Of a stretch of DNA of 64,000 nt, positions 26,220-35,780 are shown one piece after another. The stretch covers positions 62,001 to 126,000 of the forward strand of contig NZ_FUWM01000003.1 in the NCBI RefSeq assembly GCF_900167185.1, in the 5' to 3' direction. The notes beneath the pieces are model-generated. The model was not told the DNA's origin and ran no database searches. It saw only the letters and a program-made list of their open reading frames with translations. The DNA is from Selenihalanaerobacter shriftii. GTDB lineage: Bacteria; Bacillota; Halanaerobiia; Halobacteroidales; Acetohalobiaceae. Position 1 is the first letter of the stretch; the number at the start of each line of letters is the position of its first letter. A program made the position numbers and the translations under genes.

Positions 26220-28076
26220 TTAGACACTTTCTTCCCATAAATTATAATATTTTTTTAATTTTTCTTTTGTCTCTTCATACTCCTGTGATAATTTAGCTAA
26301 CTCTTCTTCATCATTATATAATTCTTGATTATTAAACTTTAATTCTAATTCTTCAACCTTGTCTTCTAATTCTATAATCTCTACTTCTAATTCTTCTATA
26401 TCTAATCTTTGATTCTTTTCATCTTGCTTATCCTTCTTTTCATTCGTTTTTTTCATAACAGTTTCTTTTTTAGCTTCTATATTTTCTTTATACTCTTGAC
26501 GATAATCTGAGTAGGACCCTATATACTCTACTAAAGTATCATCTTGAAATGCATAAACTTTATTGATTAATCTATCTAAAAAATAACGATCATGAGAAAT
26601 AACTAAAATAGTCCCCTGGTACTCTTGTAAAGCTTTCTCTAAAATCTCTTTTGACTTAATATCTAAATGATTTGTCGGCTCATCTAATAATAATAAATTA
26701 TAATCTTGTAATGATAATTTTGCTAAGACTAACCTTGCCTTTTCTCCTCCACTTAAAGTCGAAATCTTCTTAAACACATCATCACCTTTGAATAAAAACC
26801 GAGCTAATACGTCTCGGGCTTGACTTTTAGTAACATCTTTAATCTTTTGCATCTCTTGTATTAAATTATATCCTAAAGTTAATTCATCTTGTTCCTGATC
26901 ATAATAACCAACCTTTACTTTAGCGCCGAATCCAATCTCACCACAATCTGATTCTTCCTTATCAATTAACAATTTAAAAAGTGTAGACTTTCCCGTGCCA
27001 TTTGGCCCAACTAAAGCAACTTTTTCTCGACGATATAACCTAAAATTAATATCTGAAAATATTACTTCATCATCATAAGATTTAGTCAAACCTTCTACTT
27101 TAAGAACATCCTCCCCACTAGTAGTCTCTAAATTGAATTCAATTTTTGGAATATGTAAACTAGGAGGAGGAGGAATTATTTCCATACGATTTAATTGCTT
27201 TTGGCGACCACGAGCTTGTTTTGCATCTACTCCAGCTTTATTCTTTCTAATATAATCTTTCATTTTCTTAATCTTTTTTTGCTGCTTTTCATATTCACGT
27301 TTCCAAGTTAATAATTTACGTGGTTTCTCTTCTAAATAAAATGAATAATTACCGGCATATTTCTCTAATCTACCCTTCTCTAGTTCCCAGATTCGATCAA
27401 CTACTTCATCTAAAAAATAACGATCATGAGAAATAACTATAATTGCACCTGGATAACTATTTAAATAATCTTCTAACCATTCTTTAGCTTGTAAATCAAG
27501 ATGATTCGTAGGCTCATCTAAAAGCAAAAGGTTTGGCTTTTGTAATAATAATTTAGCTAATGCTACCCTAGTTTTTTGACCTCCACTGAAATTAATTATC
27601 TTTTCTTCAAAATCATTTTCTGTAAACCCAAGTCCTCGTAGTACTCCTTTAATCTGACTTTCATATTGGTATCCATTTCTTTCTTCATATTCCTGGCGTA
27701 GTCTACTATATTTCTTCATTATCTTATCTAAATCATTACCGTTAACTTGACTCATTTTAGATTCTAATTCTTTTATTCTTTCTTCTAATTTAAATAATCC
27801 TTGATAAACACTCAACATTTCTTGATAAAGAGTAATATTTACTTCTAAATCAGCATTTTGAGCTAAATAACCTATCTCTAAATCATTACTAGTTAAAATT
27901 TCGCCATCATCTAAATATTCTCTATCACTAAAAATTTTAATTAATGTAGATTTCCCTGTACCATTCTTTCCAATTAAGCCTATCTTATCATCTTTTTGAA
28001 TTTGTAAGGAGATATTGCGAAAAATTTCTTCTTCGGGATAGACCTTTGTTGCGTTTCTTAATTGTAATAAAGCCAC
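26220..28076 (-). CDS. ABC-F family ATPase (YdiF/Uup-like)
   Basis: I start at GTG 28076 (618 residues), because AGGAGG lies 7 nt upstream; an upstream ATG at 28100 would sit ahead of the ribosome site. There are two ABC cassettes: Walker A GKNGTGKST and GPNGTGKST, signatures FSGGQKTRVAL and LSGGEKARLVL, and Walker B LLLLDEPTNHLD in each. They are joined by a long charged linker and followed by a C-terminal coiled coil (about 545-615). There are no membrane segments. ABC-F proteins act on the ribosome in translation or antibiotic protection; subtype is unresolved. Monocistronic. Confidence 0.93.
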   Translation of the reverse strand: MALLQLRNATKVYPEEEIFRNISLQIQKDDKIGLIGKNGTGKSTLIKIFSDREYLDDGEILTSNDLEIGYLAQNADLEVNITLYQEMLSVYQGLFKLEERIKELESKMSQVNGNDLDKIMKKYSRLRQEYEERNGYQYESQIKGVLRGLGFTENDFEEKIINFSGGQKTRVALAKLLLQKPNLLLLDEPTNHLDLQAKEWLEDYLNSYPGAIIVISHDRYFLDEVVDRIWELEKGRLEKYAGNYSFYLEEKPRKLLTWKREYEKQQKKIKKMKDYIRKNKAGVDAKQARGRQKQLNRMEIIPPPPSLHIPKIEFNLETTSGEDVLKVEGLTKSYDDEVIFSDINFRLYRREKVALVGPNGTGKSTLFKLLIDKEESDCGEIGFGAKVKVGYYDQEQDELTLGYNLIQEMQKIKDVTKSQARDVLARFLFKGDDVFKKISTLSGGEKARLVLAKLSLQDYNLLLLDEPTNHLDIKSKEILEKALQEYQGTILVISHDRYFLDRLINKVYAFQDDTLVEYIGSYSDYRQEYKENIEAKKETVMKKTNEKKDKQDEKNQRLDIEELEVEIIELEDKVEELELKFNNQELYNDEEELAKLSQEYEETKEKLKKYYNLWEESV

Positions 28077-28269
28077 TTTTATTCCTCCTGATTTTAACAC
28101 TGTGAAATAAACTAGTTATTTTTTTATTTTAAGATTTTTATTTAATCTTCTAATATAGCTTATCATCTATTAAGTATATTGTTAAGTACAGAACGTAAAA
28201 TTAAAGCTTATAATTTATTTAAGCATTAATTTTAGTATACCTGTAAAATATTTTTTAAAGACATAAAAA

Positions 28270-28297
28270 TAAAGGAGACCATTAATGGCCTCCTTTA
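28270..28297 (-). terminator. Terminator of the molybdenum hydroxylase operon
   Basis: The minus strand has TAAAGGAG-G-CCATTAATGG-T-CTCCTTTA followed by TTTTTATG. It lies 45 bp after the large-subunit stop. Confidence 0.82.
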
Positions 28298-28342
28298 AGA
28301 TCATTCTTGCATTTTATTATCAAATTTGAATATTATTGATAA

Positions 28343-30685
28343 TTATTCTTCTGTAGAAGCTACTTGTTCTGTAGCGGCAGCCACTTCGCCTTCAGTATTA
28401 TTCTTCTCCTTTATGGCTGCTAATAATTTTTCTGGAGTAATAGGTAATTCTTTTATTCTAACTCCAACAGCATCATAGATTGCATTAGCAATTGCTGGAG
28501 CAGTAGCGACTAAACCAGATTCTCCAACACTTTTAGCGCCAAAAGCACCTGTTTCAGAAGCAGCTTCTACTACAATTGGATCCATATCTGGCATATCCAC
28601 TGATGTCAATACTTTATAATCAGAGAAATTAGCATTCATTGGATGACCATCATCTGAATACTGCATATCTTCTGTTAATGCATAACCCATACCCTGTTGA
28701 ATTGCTCCTTCAATCTGCCCTTCAACAGATGGTGGGTGAATGGCAACACCAGTATCATGAGCAGCTACAAAATCTAACACATCTACTTTACCAGTCTCCA
28801 CATCGACTTCTACTTCAGTAAACTGCACTGCATATACCGGTGGGTTTCCTGGCGGTTCAGTACTAGCTATACCCATGATTTGATGACCATGTTCTCCAAA
28901 GTGAGCTTCAAAAGAAACCTCCTCAATCGATAATGATCTTTCTGGATCTTCTTTAAGATACACATGACCATCTCCAGTTTCTAATTCTTCTGGAGAGCAG
29001 TCCATCATTTTACTAGCCATTTCTAATAGGCCATCTTTAGCGTCTTTAGCTGCTTGTTCAACAGCATATCCTCCAGAATAAATCTGTCTACTGGCATGAC
29101 TTCCAATCTCAAATGGAGCTGTGTCAGTATCCGCATCTTGAGTTATAACTACATCTTCAAATTTAACCCCTAAAGTTTCTGCACAAATTTGACTTAACGC
29201 TGTAGCTGATCCAGTTCCTATATCAGAACAAGCATAAGTTAAGTTTACTGAACCATCTTCATTAACCTTTATTATTGCTGAAGAGTTTTCATGTAATTCA
29301 GGTTTAGCTCCACTTACATGCATCATATAACCAAAACCGACCCCGCGGCGCTTAGTTCCTTCTTCTTTTTTCTCTTTATTCTTCTTTTCTTCCCAACCGA
29401 TTCTTTTAGTAGCTTTTTCAATACACTCTTCTAAACCACAACTTTCAATCGGCATCTTACTCCATAACCAAGTTTCTCCCTCACATGGATGATTCTTTAA
29501 TCGAATTTCTATTGGATCTAACCCTAGTTCTTCAGCAATCTCATCAACTTGTGATTCAACTGCAAAAGCAACTTGTGGATTACCATATCCTCTAAATGCA
29601 CCAGCTGGTGGAGTATTAGTATGAACTGTATAGCCATCAAGTTGAATATTCGGCGACTTATACATTCCAACAAACCAACCACCTAAAACAGCAGTTAAAG
29701 ATGGACCATGAGTAACATAGGCACCTGTATCAACTAATGCCTTCATATATCTAGCTGTAAATGTTCCATCTTTCTTAATACCAGTCTTTAAAGTCATAGT
29801 AGCTGGATGTCTAGATTCTGTATAGAAAGACTCTTCTCGATCATATGTTACTCTAACAGGTTGTCCAGTCTTTTTAGCTAACAGGCCTGCAATTGGTTCA
29901 TTAACCAAGCCTAATCTACTACCAAATCCTCCACCTACATAAGGTTTTACAATCTGAACATCCCGAATAGGCATATCTAAACTCCGAGCAGTAATCTTTC
30001 TAACTAAATGTGGCATCTGTGTAGAAGTTGTAATCTTAATCCGTCCATTAATATCTGGTTCTGCTAAAGCAGCACTACACGGTTCCATTGAAGCTTGAAA
30101 AGCTTTCTGAGTTTTATAAGTGCCTTCAAAAATGTAATCTGCTTCATCAAATCCTTCTTCCATATCTCCAATAACAGCTGGAATCTTACCACAGATATTA
30201 CCATCAATATGTTCTTTAGGTCCATCATGTTCATGAATTAATAATTCTTTATTCTTAAAAGCCTCTTCAGCACTTAAAATAGTCGGTAAAGGCTCATACT
30301 CTACTTCTATTAACTCTAATGCTTCTTGAGCTGTTTCTTCATCAACAGCTGCTACCCCAGCAATCGGATCACCGACAAATCTAGCTTTATCACTAAAGAT
30401 ATATTGATCTTCTATTAAGATTGCTGCTTCTGATGGAGGAAACGCTGCAAAGTTGAATGGTACCTTTGGTGTGTCCTTATATGTTAAAACTGCTTTAACT
30501 CCAGATAACCTTTCAGCCTTTGAAGTATCAATATTAAGAATTTTGGCATGGGCATAAGGACTACGTAAAACTTTACCGATTAACATTCCCCTTGCATACA
30601 TATCACCAACATATCTTGCTTCTCCAGTAGCTTTAGCTTTAGCATCAACTTTAACTTCATTCTTACCAATAGTAGTATAATTCAT
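28343..30685 (-). CDS. Xanthine dehydrogenase-family molybdopterin-binding subunit
   Basis: A 780-residue large subunit of a molybdenum hydroxylase. The N-terminal a/b hammerhead domain has VDAKAKATGEARYVGDM. The Mo-cofactor domain has VGGGFGSRLG, GAFRGYGNPQ, GSATALSQI and the C-terminal GESGLVATAPAIANAI with the expected catalytic Glu. It hydroxylates an N-heterocycle or aldehyde using water. The cysteine loop typical of CO dehydrogenase (CSFR) is absent, so CO oxidation is unlikely; a purine or nicotinate-type substrate is possible. It forms an operon with the FAD and 2Fe-2S subunits. No cofactor-insertion genes are in the window. Confidence 0.9.
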   Translation of the reverse strand: MNYTTIGKNEVKVDAKAKATGEARYVGDMYARGMLIGKVLRSPYAHAKILNIDTSKAERLSGVKAVLTYKDTPKVPFNFAAFPPSEAAILIEDQYIFSDKARFVGDPIAGVAAVDEETAQEALELIEVEYEPLPTILSAEEAFKNKELLIHEHDGPKEHIDGNICGKIPAVIGDMEEGFDEADYIFEGTYKTQKAFQASMEPCSAALAEPDINGRIKITTSTQMPHLVRKITARSLDMPIRDVQIVKPYVGGGFGSRLGLVNEPIAGLLAKKTGQPVRVTYDREESFYTESRHPATMTLKTGIKKDGTFTARYMKALVDTGAYVTHGPSLTAVLGGWFVGMYKSPNIQLDGYTVHTNTPPAGAFRGYGNPQVAFAVESQVDEIAEELGLDPIEIRLKNHPCEGETWLWSKMPIESCGLEECIEKATKRIGWEEKKNKEKKEEGTKRRGVGFGYMMHVSGAKPELHENSSAIIKVNEDGSVNLTYACSDIGTGSATALSQICAETLGVKFEDVVITQDADTDTAPFEIGSHASRQIYSGGYAVEQAAKDAKDGLLEMASKMMDCSPEELETGDGHVYLKEDPERSLSIEEVSFEAHFGEHGHQIMGIASTEPPGNPPVYAVQFTEVEVDVETGKVDVLDFVAAHDTGVAIHPPSVEGQIEGAIQQGMGYALTEDMQYSDDGHPMNANFSDYKVLTSVDMPDMDPIVVEAASETGAFGAKSVGESGLVATAPAIANAIYDAVGVRIKELPITPEKLLAAIKEKNNTEGEVAAATEQVASTEE

Positions 30686-30688
30686 CTC

Positions 30689-31171
30689 TTACATCCCCTC
30701 CTCTCGTAAATACTCACTAGCTTGTAGAATTGCTTCTACTATCTTTTCGTATCCTGTGCATCTACATAAATTACCAGAAATAGCCTGACGTACTTCCGTT
30801 TCAGTTGGCTCTAAATTATTATTTAATAGCGACTTTGCTGTTAGAATCATACCTGGTGTGCAAAATCCACACTGAATAGCTCCAATTTCTACAAAAGCTT
30901 GTTGGATCGGATGTAATTCTCCATCATCACCTTTAAGTCCCTCAATAGTCTCTATATCTTTTCCTGAAGCATCTATAGCTAAAATCATACAAGAACTGAC
31001 CGGTTTTCCGTTCATTAAGACTGTACATGCACCACAATCTCCTTCATCACAGCCTTTTTTGGTTCCGGTTAATTTGAATTCATCACGAATTAAATCAAGA
31101 AGAGTCATATTAACAGACACTTCTGCTTCTACCTTCTCTCCATTTAAAGTAAATTGTATCTGCATCTTCAT
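30689..31171 (-). CDS. 2Fe-2S subunit of molybdenum hydroxylase
   Basis: A 160-residue iron-sulfur subunit. The plant-ferredoxin-like cluster motif is GCDEGDCGACTVLMNGKPVSSC, and the second helical-domain cluster motif is CGFCTPGMI ... GNLCRCTGY. It passes electrons from Mo to FAD. It lies 3 bp ahead of the large subunit and 14 bp after the FAD subunit. Confidence 0.95.
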   Translation of the reverse strand: MKMQIQFTLNGEKVEAEVSVNMTLLDLIRDEFKLTGTKKGCDEGDCGACTVLMNGKPVSSCMILAIDASGKDIETIEGLKGDDGELHPIQQAFVEIGAIQCGFCTPGMILTAKSLLNNNLEPTETEVRQAISGNLCRCTGYEKIVEAILQASEYLREEGM

Positions 31172-31185
31172 TATCTACTACCCCC

Positions 31186-32028
31186 TTATATTGAATTAGC
31201 TGAAATGATAGCACGTTTAACTAAAACTTGTATTACATCTTTACGGTACCAATCTGTAGAACGTTGATCTGTAATTGGAGATACTATATCCTCTAATACC
31301 TGACTTAAACGCTCAAGATTATTCTCATTAATCTCAGTAAACCAATCTAAACCATTTAAAAAGACTGGTGTTGGTCCTACTGCTCCCATGGCAATCTTCA
31401 AATCAGATATTTCTCCATCTTTATTTAAATAACTGACTGCACAGTTGATAATTGCAATCTCATGAGCTTTTCGTTTTCCTTCTTTAAGAAAATGACTTTT
31501 TAAGTCTTGATCAGGCTCTGGTACTATGATAGAAACTACTATTTCTCCTGGCTTTAATTTTGTCTTTCCAGGGCCTGCAAAGAAATCTTTAAGTTCAACC
31601 AAGCGCTCGCCATCTTTAGATTTAATCTTTATTCGTGCATCATAAACCAATAGTGCTGGAGTAAGATCGGCAGCAGGTGAGGCATTACAGATATTACCTA
31701 CTACTGTTGCTAAATTTCTAATCAAGGGAGAACTATGCTTAGCACAACTTTCTACTAACGCAGGATACTTTTCTTTAACAATATCATTCTTAATTAAATC
31801 AGCTATCTTTACTAAAGCTCCTATTTCCATTCCTTTTTCATTAAATTCAAGAAAATTTAATTCTCTAACTTTCTTTAAATTAATTACATTTTCAGGTGTT
31901 GAATTACTTCTTTTCCACCTAACCAATAAATCTGTTCCACCTGCTAATAATCTATAATCATCTTGTTCTTCTATAAAACCTAAAGTCTCCTCTATTGTTG
32001 TTGGCTGATATAAATCAAACTTCTTCAA
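31186..32028 (-). CDS. FAD-binding subunit of molybdenum hydroxylase
   Basis: A 280-residue CoxM/XdhB-like subunit. FAD-binding motifs are LLAGGTDLLVRWK and TVVGNICNASPAADLTPALL, with a C-terminal CO-dehydrogenase flavoprotein domain. It is the first gene of the operon; the ribosome site is GGGAGGGG. No regulator is adjacent. Confidence 0.94.
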   Translation of the reverse strand: MKKFDLYQPTTIEETLGFIEEQDDYRLLAGGTDLLVRWKRSNSTPENVINLKKVRELNFLEFNEKGMEIGALVKIADLIKNDIVKEKYPALVESCAKHSSPLIRNLATVVGNICNASPAADLTPALLVYDARIKIKSKDGERLVELKDFFAGPGKTKLKPGEIVVSIIVPEPDQDLKSHFLKEGKRKAHEIAIINCAVSYLNKDGEISDLKIAMGAVGPTPVFLNGLDWFTEINENNLERLSQVLEDIVSPITDQRSTDWYRKDVIQVLVKRAIISANSI

Positions 32029-32523
32029 TGAATTCCCCTCCCTTATTATTAATAATATTAAATACTTATATAAGTAACCTAACTTTTACCAGCTACCCCT
32101 CCTTTTTTTACACTCATAATATTCATAATATTAAGATTAATTGTGGTGCTAATTCTTACCTGGAATAACTCTTTTAACATCATTTTACTTACAATATTCG
32201 CCATGTTTTCATGTTGTTATTATTTATTTCTCTATAATAGATTTTTTTCCTGCATTCTCCCTTGAATTATCTAAAAATTTTAAACATTTATTATTATCTT
32301 ATAAGGATTGTATTTTTTTCTTATATTTATTCCATAGTAATTTTTATCCTATTTTGAGCAAGATTAATCACCTCCTAAACCTCATATAATTCAAAAGCTC
32401 CTAATCTATAGATTAGGAGCTTTTAATTAGCTAACTATTCTTCACAGAACTCATCCATAATCTTTTTATTCTTTACGATAAGTTTAGGAGTCTCTAAATT
32501 ATCCTTTATCTTTAGTTTTTATT
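32029..32523. other. Intergenic region upstream of the molybdenum hydroxylase operon
   Basis: AT-rich, no complete gene. It holds the terminator at 32393-32424. Between 32450 and 32520 on the minus strand a short frame without a start (ending ETPKLIVKNKKIMDEFCEE) looks like the tail of a lost gene. I see no convincing promoter or riboswitch. Confidence 0.5.
32393..32424 (-). terminator. 32-bp palindromic terminator
   Basis: AAAAGCTCCTAATC and its complement face each other around TATA. It lies about 100 bp beyond the exported-protein gene at 32524. Confidence 0.75.
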
Positions 32524-33513
32524 TTACCAAAAACGTATTTTATTTATGATTTTTTGGAAGGCACTAGGTGCAGTATATTCTCCTACTAGTTTACCATCGG
32601 TAGTCATCTCAATCTTTACTGGTAATTTAAAGTCTTGATTTTTCATACCAACTGAAATCTTACCTGATATACTTTGATTAAAAGTTGCTACATCTATCCA
32701 ATTATATTCGCGATCTAAAATTATCTCTCCAGTTTGATTACCATTAAAATTAGAAGCTAATTCCATACCTTCTTGTTTAAATTCTATATTCCCTACATCA
32801 ATATTACTATTTGAATCAATAATTATTTTATCATCTTTAACATCCTTTAAAGTATAACTAGTAATAATTGTTATATCTAATGGATCTGTCATCTTAAATT
32901 TATTTTCCCAACTTTCACCTATACTTACAGAATGATCAGGAAGATACCCCATAGGTTGCTTCCAATTTCTTTTTATGAAATTTTTATTGATAATTCGCTT
33001 AAGAACTTTTTCTTTCATTGTATTATCTTCCATGTCAGATAATATTTCTTCAACTAACTTTTCATACCCTTCTATATTAATTATATTACCCTTATTAGAT
33101 ACTGTAATAGTGATTTTTTTATTCAAAAAAGCCTTTGATATCTTTTTCATTTCATTATTAAGTTTCTGATTTAATTCCTGGCTATTTATTCCTTGTGAAC
33201 CATTCTGAATATTCTTTATTTGTAAATCCATCTTAGTATACTTCATAACTAAATTATAATTATTTTTTGAATCTATATCTTTAACTTTAAGAGTATATCC
33301 TATATCAAAAGTTTGTTCCATAGCCATATTTTTACCTAACATTTGCTGATTAACCTTTTGATAGATTGAAGAGTTTAATTTATATTCTACTCCTTTTTCA
33401 AACTTAACCCCTAAGTCATACTTTCGTTCTACCTTCTTAGCAATCGTTGCATAAGAAAGAGTTATTGTTAATGCCAAAACTAAAATAAGACATATTATTT
33501 TTTTGTTTTTCAT
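32524..33513 (-). CDS. Exported protein of unknown function
   Basis: A 329-residue protein from ATG 33513 (GGTGAGGGG upstream; the ATG at 33528 has no ribosome site). A signal peptide (MKNKKIICLILVLALTITLS) ends near ATIAKK, with no lipobox. The rest is predicted beta-rich: long alternating strands (YKLNSSIYQKVNQQMLG, ITITVSNKGNIINIEGYEKL, GESWENKFKMTDPLDITIIT, GEIILDREYNWIDVAT). This layout resembles DUF6263-like secreted proteins, but I do not claim membership. A terminator follows at distance. Confidence 0.6.
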   Translation of the reverse strand: MKNKKIICLILVLALTITLSYATIAKKVERKYDLGVKFEKGVEYKLNSSIYQKVNQQMLGKNMAMEQTFDIGYTLKVKDIDSKNNYNLVMKYTKMDLQIKNIQNGSQGINSQELNQKLNNEMKKISKAFLNKKITITVSNKGNIINIEGYEKLVEEILSDMEDNTMKEKVLKRIINKNFIKRNWKQPMGYLPDHSVSIGESWENKFKMTDPLDITIITSYTLKDVKDDKIIIDSNSNIDVGNIEFKQEGMELASNFNGNQTGEIILDREYNWIDVATFNQSISGKISVGMKNQDFKLPVKIEMTTDGKLVGEYTAPSAFQKIINKIRFW

Positions 33514-33717
33514 TCTTAATCCCCTCACCTTCTAAAATTTAATAAAAATTTCCCCCTTACTCCTTATAACAATATAAACTCATTTATAAATAATACTAAT
33601 ATATAGACCTACCACCTCCAACACTAATTAGATAAATTTTACAATTAATGTCTCTACTATATTATTACTAGATAACTTGTCCTACTCCTTGCTTTAAATT
33701 ATAAAATATAACAAAAA

Positions 33718-33740
33718 ACTCCTGCTAAAAACACAGGAGT
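33718..33740 (-). terminator. Terminator of htpX
   Basis: The minus strand has ACTCCTG, a 9-nt loop, CAGGAGT, then TTTTTTG. It starts 8 bp after the htpX stop. Confidence 0.85.
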
Positions 33741-33747
33741 ATAAGAA

Positions 33748-34596
33748 TTAATTCTTCAATTTTTCTATTCTTCTTTCTAAAGATGGATGAGTAGAAAAAA
33801 TATCGAAAAACTTACGCGGTGAACTTACTTTTAGGGAAGCATAAGATTGTTGTAACTTTGGGGGTTGCTTTGTGTCTTGGGCTAATAACTTCAAAGCATG
33901 AATCATAGACTGACCACCTATTAATTTTGCTGCAGATTTATCAGCTTCAAATTCTCTATGACGAGAAAAGAGTTTAACTATTAAACTGCCTACAAAAGTT
34001 AAAATTAAAGTTGCTATGAATCTAGCAATAGTTATTAATAAGTAACTTAAGAAGCTGGCTTCATCCGAAAATAAACTTACCCAACCAAAAATTCTTAAAG
34101 GTAACGTAATTATTAATACAATTGTATTAACTACTGCTTGAATTAAAGTCATTGTTACCATATCACCATTAGCAATATGGGAAATTTCATGTGCTGCTAC
34201 ACCATGAACTCCTTCGTAATCCATATTTTCTAATAAAGCTGTACTAAAAGCAACCATAGAACTACTCTTTCTCATCCCAGTAGCAAATGCATTCATATCT
34301 GGACTATCATAAATTCCTATTTCTGGCATTTGTGATAAGTTAGCTTTATTACTTAATTCAGTAACTAACTCATATAAATCTTTTTCTAATTCTGAACTAA
34401 AATTTTGTGGATCAATTATGTATACACCATGTGCTTTCTTAGCTAACCATTTAGAAAAAAATAAAGAAACAAATGCACCCGCACTACCAAGCAAAGGAAT
34501 AATAATAAATCCTGGGGTAAAGCCTTGTAATACAATACTCATGGTAGCAATTATCCCTGCATTAACTGCAAAGAAGAATCCTAATCGTTTTTTCAT
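33748..34596 (-). CDS. htpX: Membrane zinc metalloprotease HtpX
   Basis: A 282-residue M48B protease. Two N-terminal membrane segments (about 8-25 and 30-48) precede the zinc motif H136-E-x-x-H140 (AAHEISHIANGD). Two further hydrophobic segments (about 150-205) and the third-ligand region FSRHREFEADKSAAKL follow. HtpX cuts damaged membrane proteins. Length is typical. Monocistronic with terminator. Confidence 0.93.
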   Translation of the reverse strand: MKKRLGFFFAVNAGIIATMSIVLQGFTPGFIIIPLLGSAGAFVSLFFSKWLAKKAHGVYIIDPQNFSSELEKDLYELVTELSNKANLSQMPEIGIYDSPDMNAFATGMRKSSSMVAFSTALLENMDYEGVHGVAAHEISHIANGDMVTMTLIQAVVNTIVLIITLPLRIFGWVSLFSDEASFLSYLLITIARFIATLILTFVGSLIVKLFSRHREFEADKSAAKLIGGQSMIHALKLLAQDTKQPPKLQQSYASLKVSSPRKFFDIFSTHPSLERRIEKLKN

Positions 34597-34778
34597 GTTA
34601 TCCTCTCTCTTTCCTAGTATGTTTTTTGCTGCAACTTAACTCTATATCTTAAAAATAATTAACCATAGGTTATGAATCTCCTTCTTTTTTAATGAATTTA
34701 TTAATTTAGAATAATGTTTTATTCACTAGCATTATTTTCAACTAGTTTTACTAAGATTTCTTTTATCTGTTGTTCTTT

Positions 34779-34822
34779 CTAATGCTTTATTAAAATTAAA
34801 CTAATGCTTTATTAAAATTAAA
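34779..34822. repeat. Two tandem copies of a 22-bp unit
   Basis: CTAATGCTTTATTAAAATTAAA occurs twice head to tail without mismatch. It is probably replication slippage. Confidence 0.85.
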
Positions 34823-34896
34823 TTCTAACTTTTTATATTTTTTCTTGTTCATATTAAAACTTCGCTTTATAAATTTTATATCATTTTTAAAAACAA

Positions 34897-34918
34897 AAGT
34901 CCCTAATTAAAGGGACTT
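34897..34918 (-). terminator. Terminator after the HTH gene
   Basis: The minus strand has AAGTCCCTT, TAATT, AGGGACTT, then a T-rich tail (TTGTTTTT). Confidence 0.8.
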
Positions 34919-34961
34919 AGCTACTAAACCTGTACGATTTTTCTATCTTCATTTTTATTTC

Positions 34962-35246
34962 TTATCTTTCTTCATTCAAAGTAGCTGCTGCTTCTTGTAA
35001 TGGGCTTTTAATAGCTTCTTTAAAAGCTTCATAAAGTTCATTACTACTATCTTCTTCAATATTTTCAGTTAGTACATGTAATATTCTAATGAAAGTCTTT
35101 AGTTCCGGATTAAAGTTATCACTACTTTCTAATTTAGAGATAGCTGATTGAGTAGTATCAAGCTTTTCTGCTAGTTTTGTTTGTGATAATCCAGCTCTAA
35201 CTCTTGTTTTTATGATTAATTTTTGTAATTCCCGCAGTGGTCGCAT
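34962..35246 (-). CDS. XRE-family HTH protein, HigA-like antitoxin remnant or regulator
   Basis: A 94-residue protein with an XRE helix-turn-helix (RAGLSQTKLAEKLDTTQSAISKLES, about 17-41), followed by a helical tail. The sequence around the start (in frame upstream: LFKTEEEKEYYEKMRPLRELQKLI) looks like the N terminus of HigA-type antitoxins, so the true ancestral start lay further upstream and translation now probably begins at this ATG. No clear ribosome site is visible. The region just upstream carries what looks like a broken HigB toxin. Confidence 0.65.
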   Translation of the reverse strand: MRPLRELQKLIIKTRVRAGLSQTKLAEKLDTTQSAISKLESSDNFNPELKTFIRILHVLTENIEEDSSNELYEAFKEAIKSPLQEAAATLNEER

Positions 35247-35279
35247 TTTCTCATAGTATTCTTTTTCTTCTTCAGTTTT

Positions 35280-35430
35280 AAATAATCTTCATACTCAAAA
35301 TATACTACTCTATATTGATTATTTTTATAATTTACTCTAACTACTGAGAAATTCTTATTAATACTTAGCTCATTGATTAGAAGAAATATAAGTAATTTAG
35401 TATGACTTAATCTTTCAATTTCAATCTTTG
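35280..35430 (-). pseudogene. HigB-like toxin remnant
   Basis: The minus strand has an open stretch without a start codon, reading KIEIERL...NFSVVRVNYKNNQYRVVYFEYEDY. The second half resembles the core of HigB/Gp49-type toxins (strand pair ...YRVLYFF.....). It runs out of frame into the HTH gene by a one-base shift near 35275. The N terminus is missing. Short and degenerate, so only a tentative call. Confidence 0.35.
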
Positions 35431-35515
35431 TTATAGTACCTAGTTACTATCTCTCAAATTAAAAAATCCCAGTTTCCAAACGTTTATAACCAGCCTTGAA
35501 TTGTAGGCTGGATAT

Positions 35516-35712
35516 TGGAATGTTGATTATAACGCACAAAAAAAATAAGCCCATTATCTGGGCTCATAAGTTTTAATCCTTGTTTTAGAACTCTGCTCCT
35601 AGCTTTCAATCCTTGTTTTAGTGGAATGTTGATTATATACCTTAATTACTACCGGTGCAGCAGTTAGCAGTGATGCTAGTTTCAATCCTTGTTTTAGTGG
35701 ATTGGTGATTAT
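35516..35712. CRISPR. Eroded CRISPR array, two full and two half repeats, no cas genes
   Basis: Full repeats lie at 35603-35636 and 35679-35712 (34 nt, 30 of 34 identical), each beginning TTTCAATCCTTGTTTTAGTGG and ending GATTAT, around a 42-nt unique spacer (35637-35678). A 3' half repeat (TGGAATGTTGATTAT) is at 35516-35530 and a 5' half (GTTTTAATCCTTGTTTTAG) at 35570-35588. The spacing between the latter and the next repeat is only 14 nt, so units have been lost. TTTCAATCC is a motif common in CRISPR repeats of thermophilic and anaerobic bacteria. No cas gene is in the window. Confidence 0.6.
35548..35564 (-). terminator. Terminator inside the CRISPR relic
   Basis: The minus strand has AGCCCA, GATAA, TGGGCT, then TATTTTTTTT. 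It could end transcripts coming from the transposase remnant. Confidence 0.65.
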
Positions 35713-35780
35713 CGGTCCAACCCCTAAATATGGAAAATATGTTTGTTAAGCTCACTCATTCTTAGTTTCTCATTTTTCTT

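Larger units (their letters stand above)
34597..34961. other. Gene-free AT-rich stretch between htpX and the HTH gene
   Basis: Nothing coding is visible. It contains the 22-bp tandem duplication at 34779-34822 and the terminator at 34897-34918. Confidence 0.6.

Noticed and set aside
28343-32028. Carbon monoxide dehydrogenase (CoxLMS)
   Set aside because: Subunits match in layout, but the large subunit lacks the CSFR active-site loop of CO dehydrogenase.
34779-34822. 22-bp tandem repeat as an origin iteron or operator
   Set aside because: Only two copies of an AT-rich unit with no dyad symmetry; slippage is sufficient.
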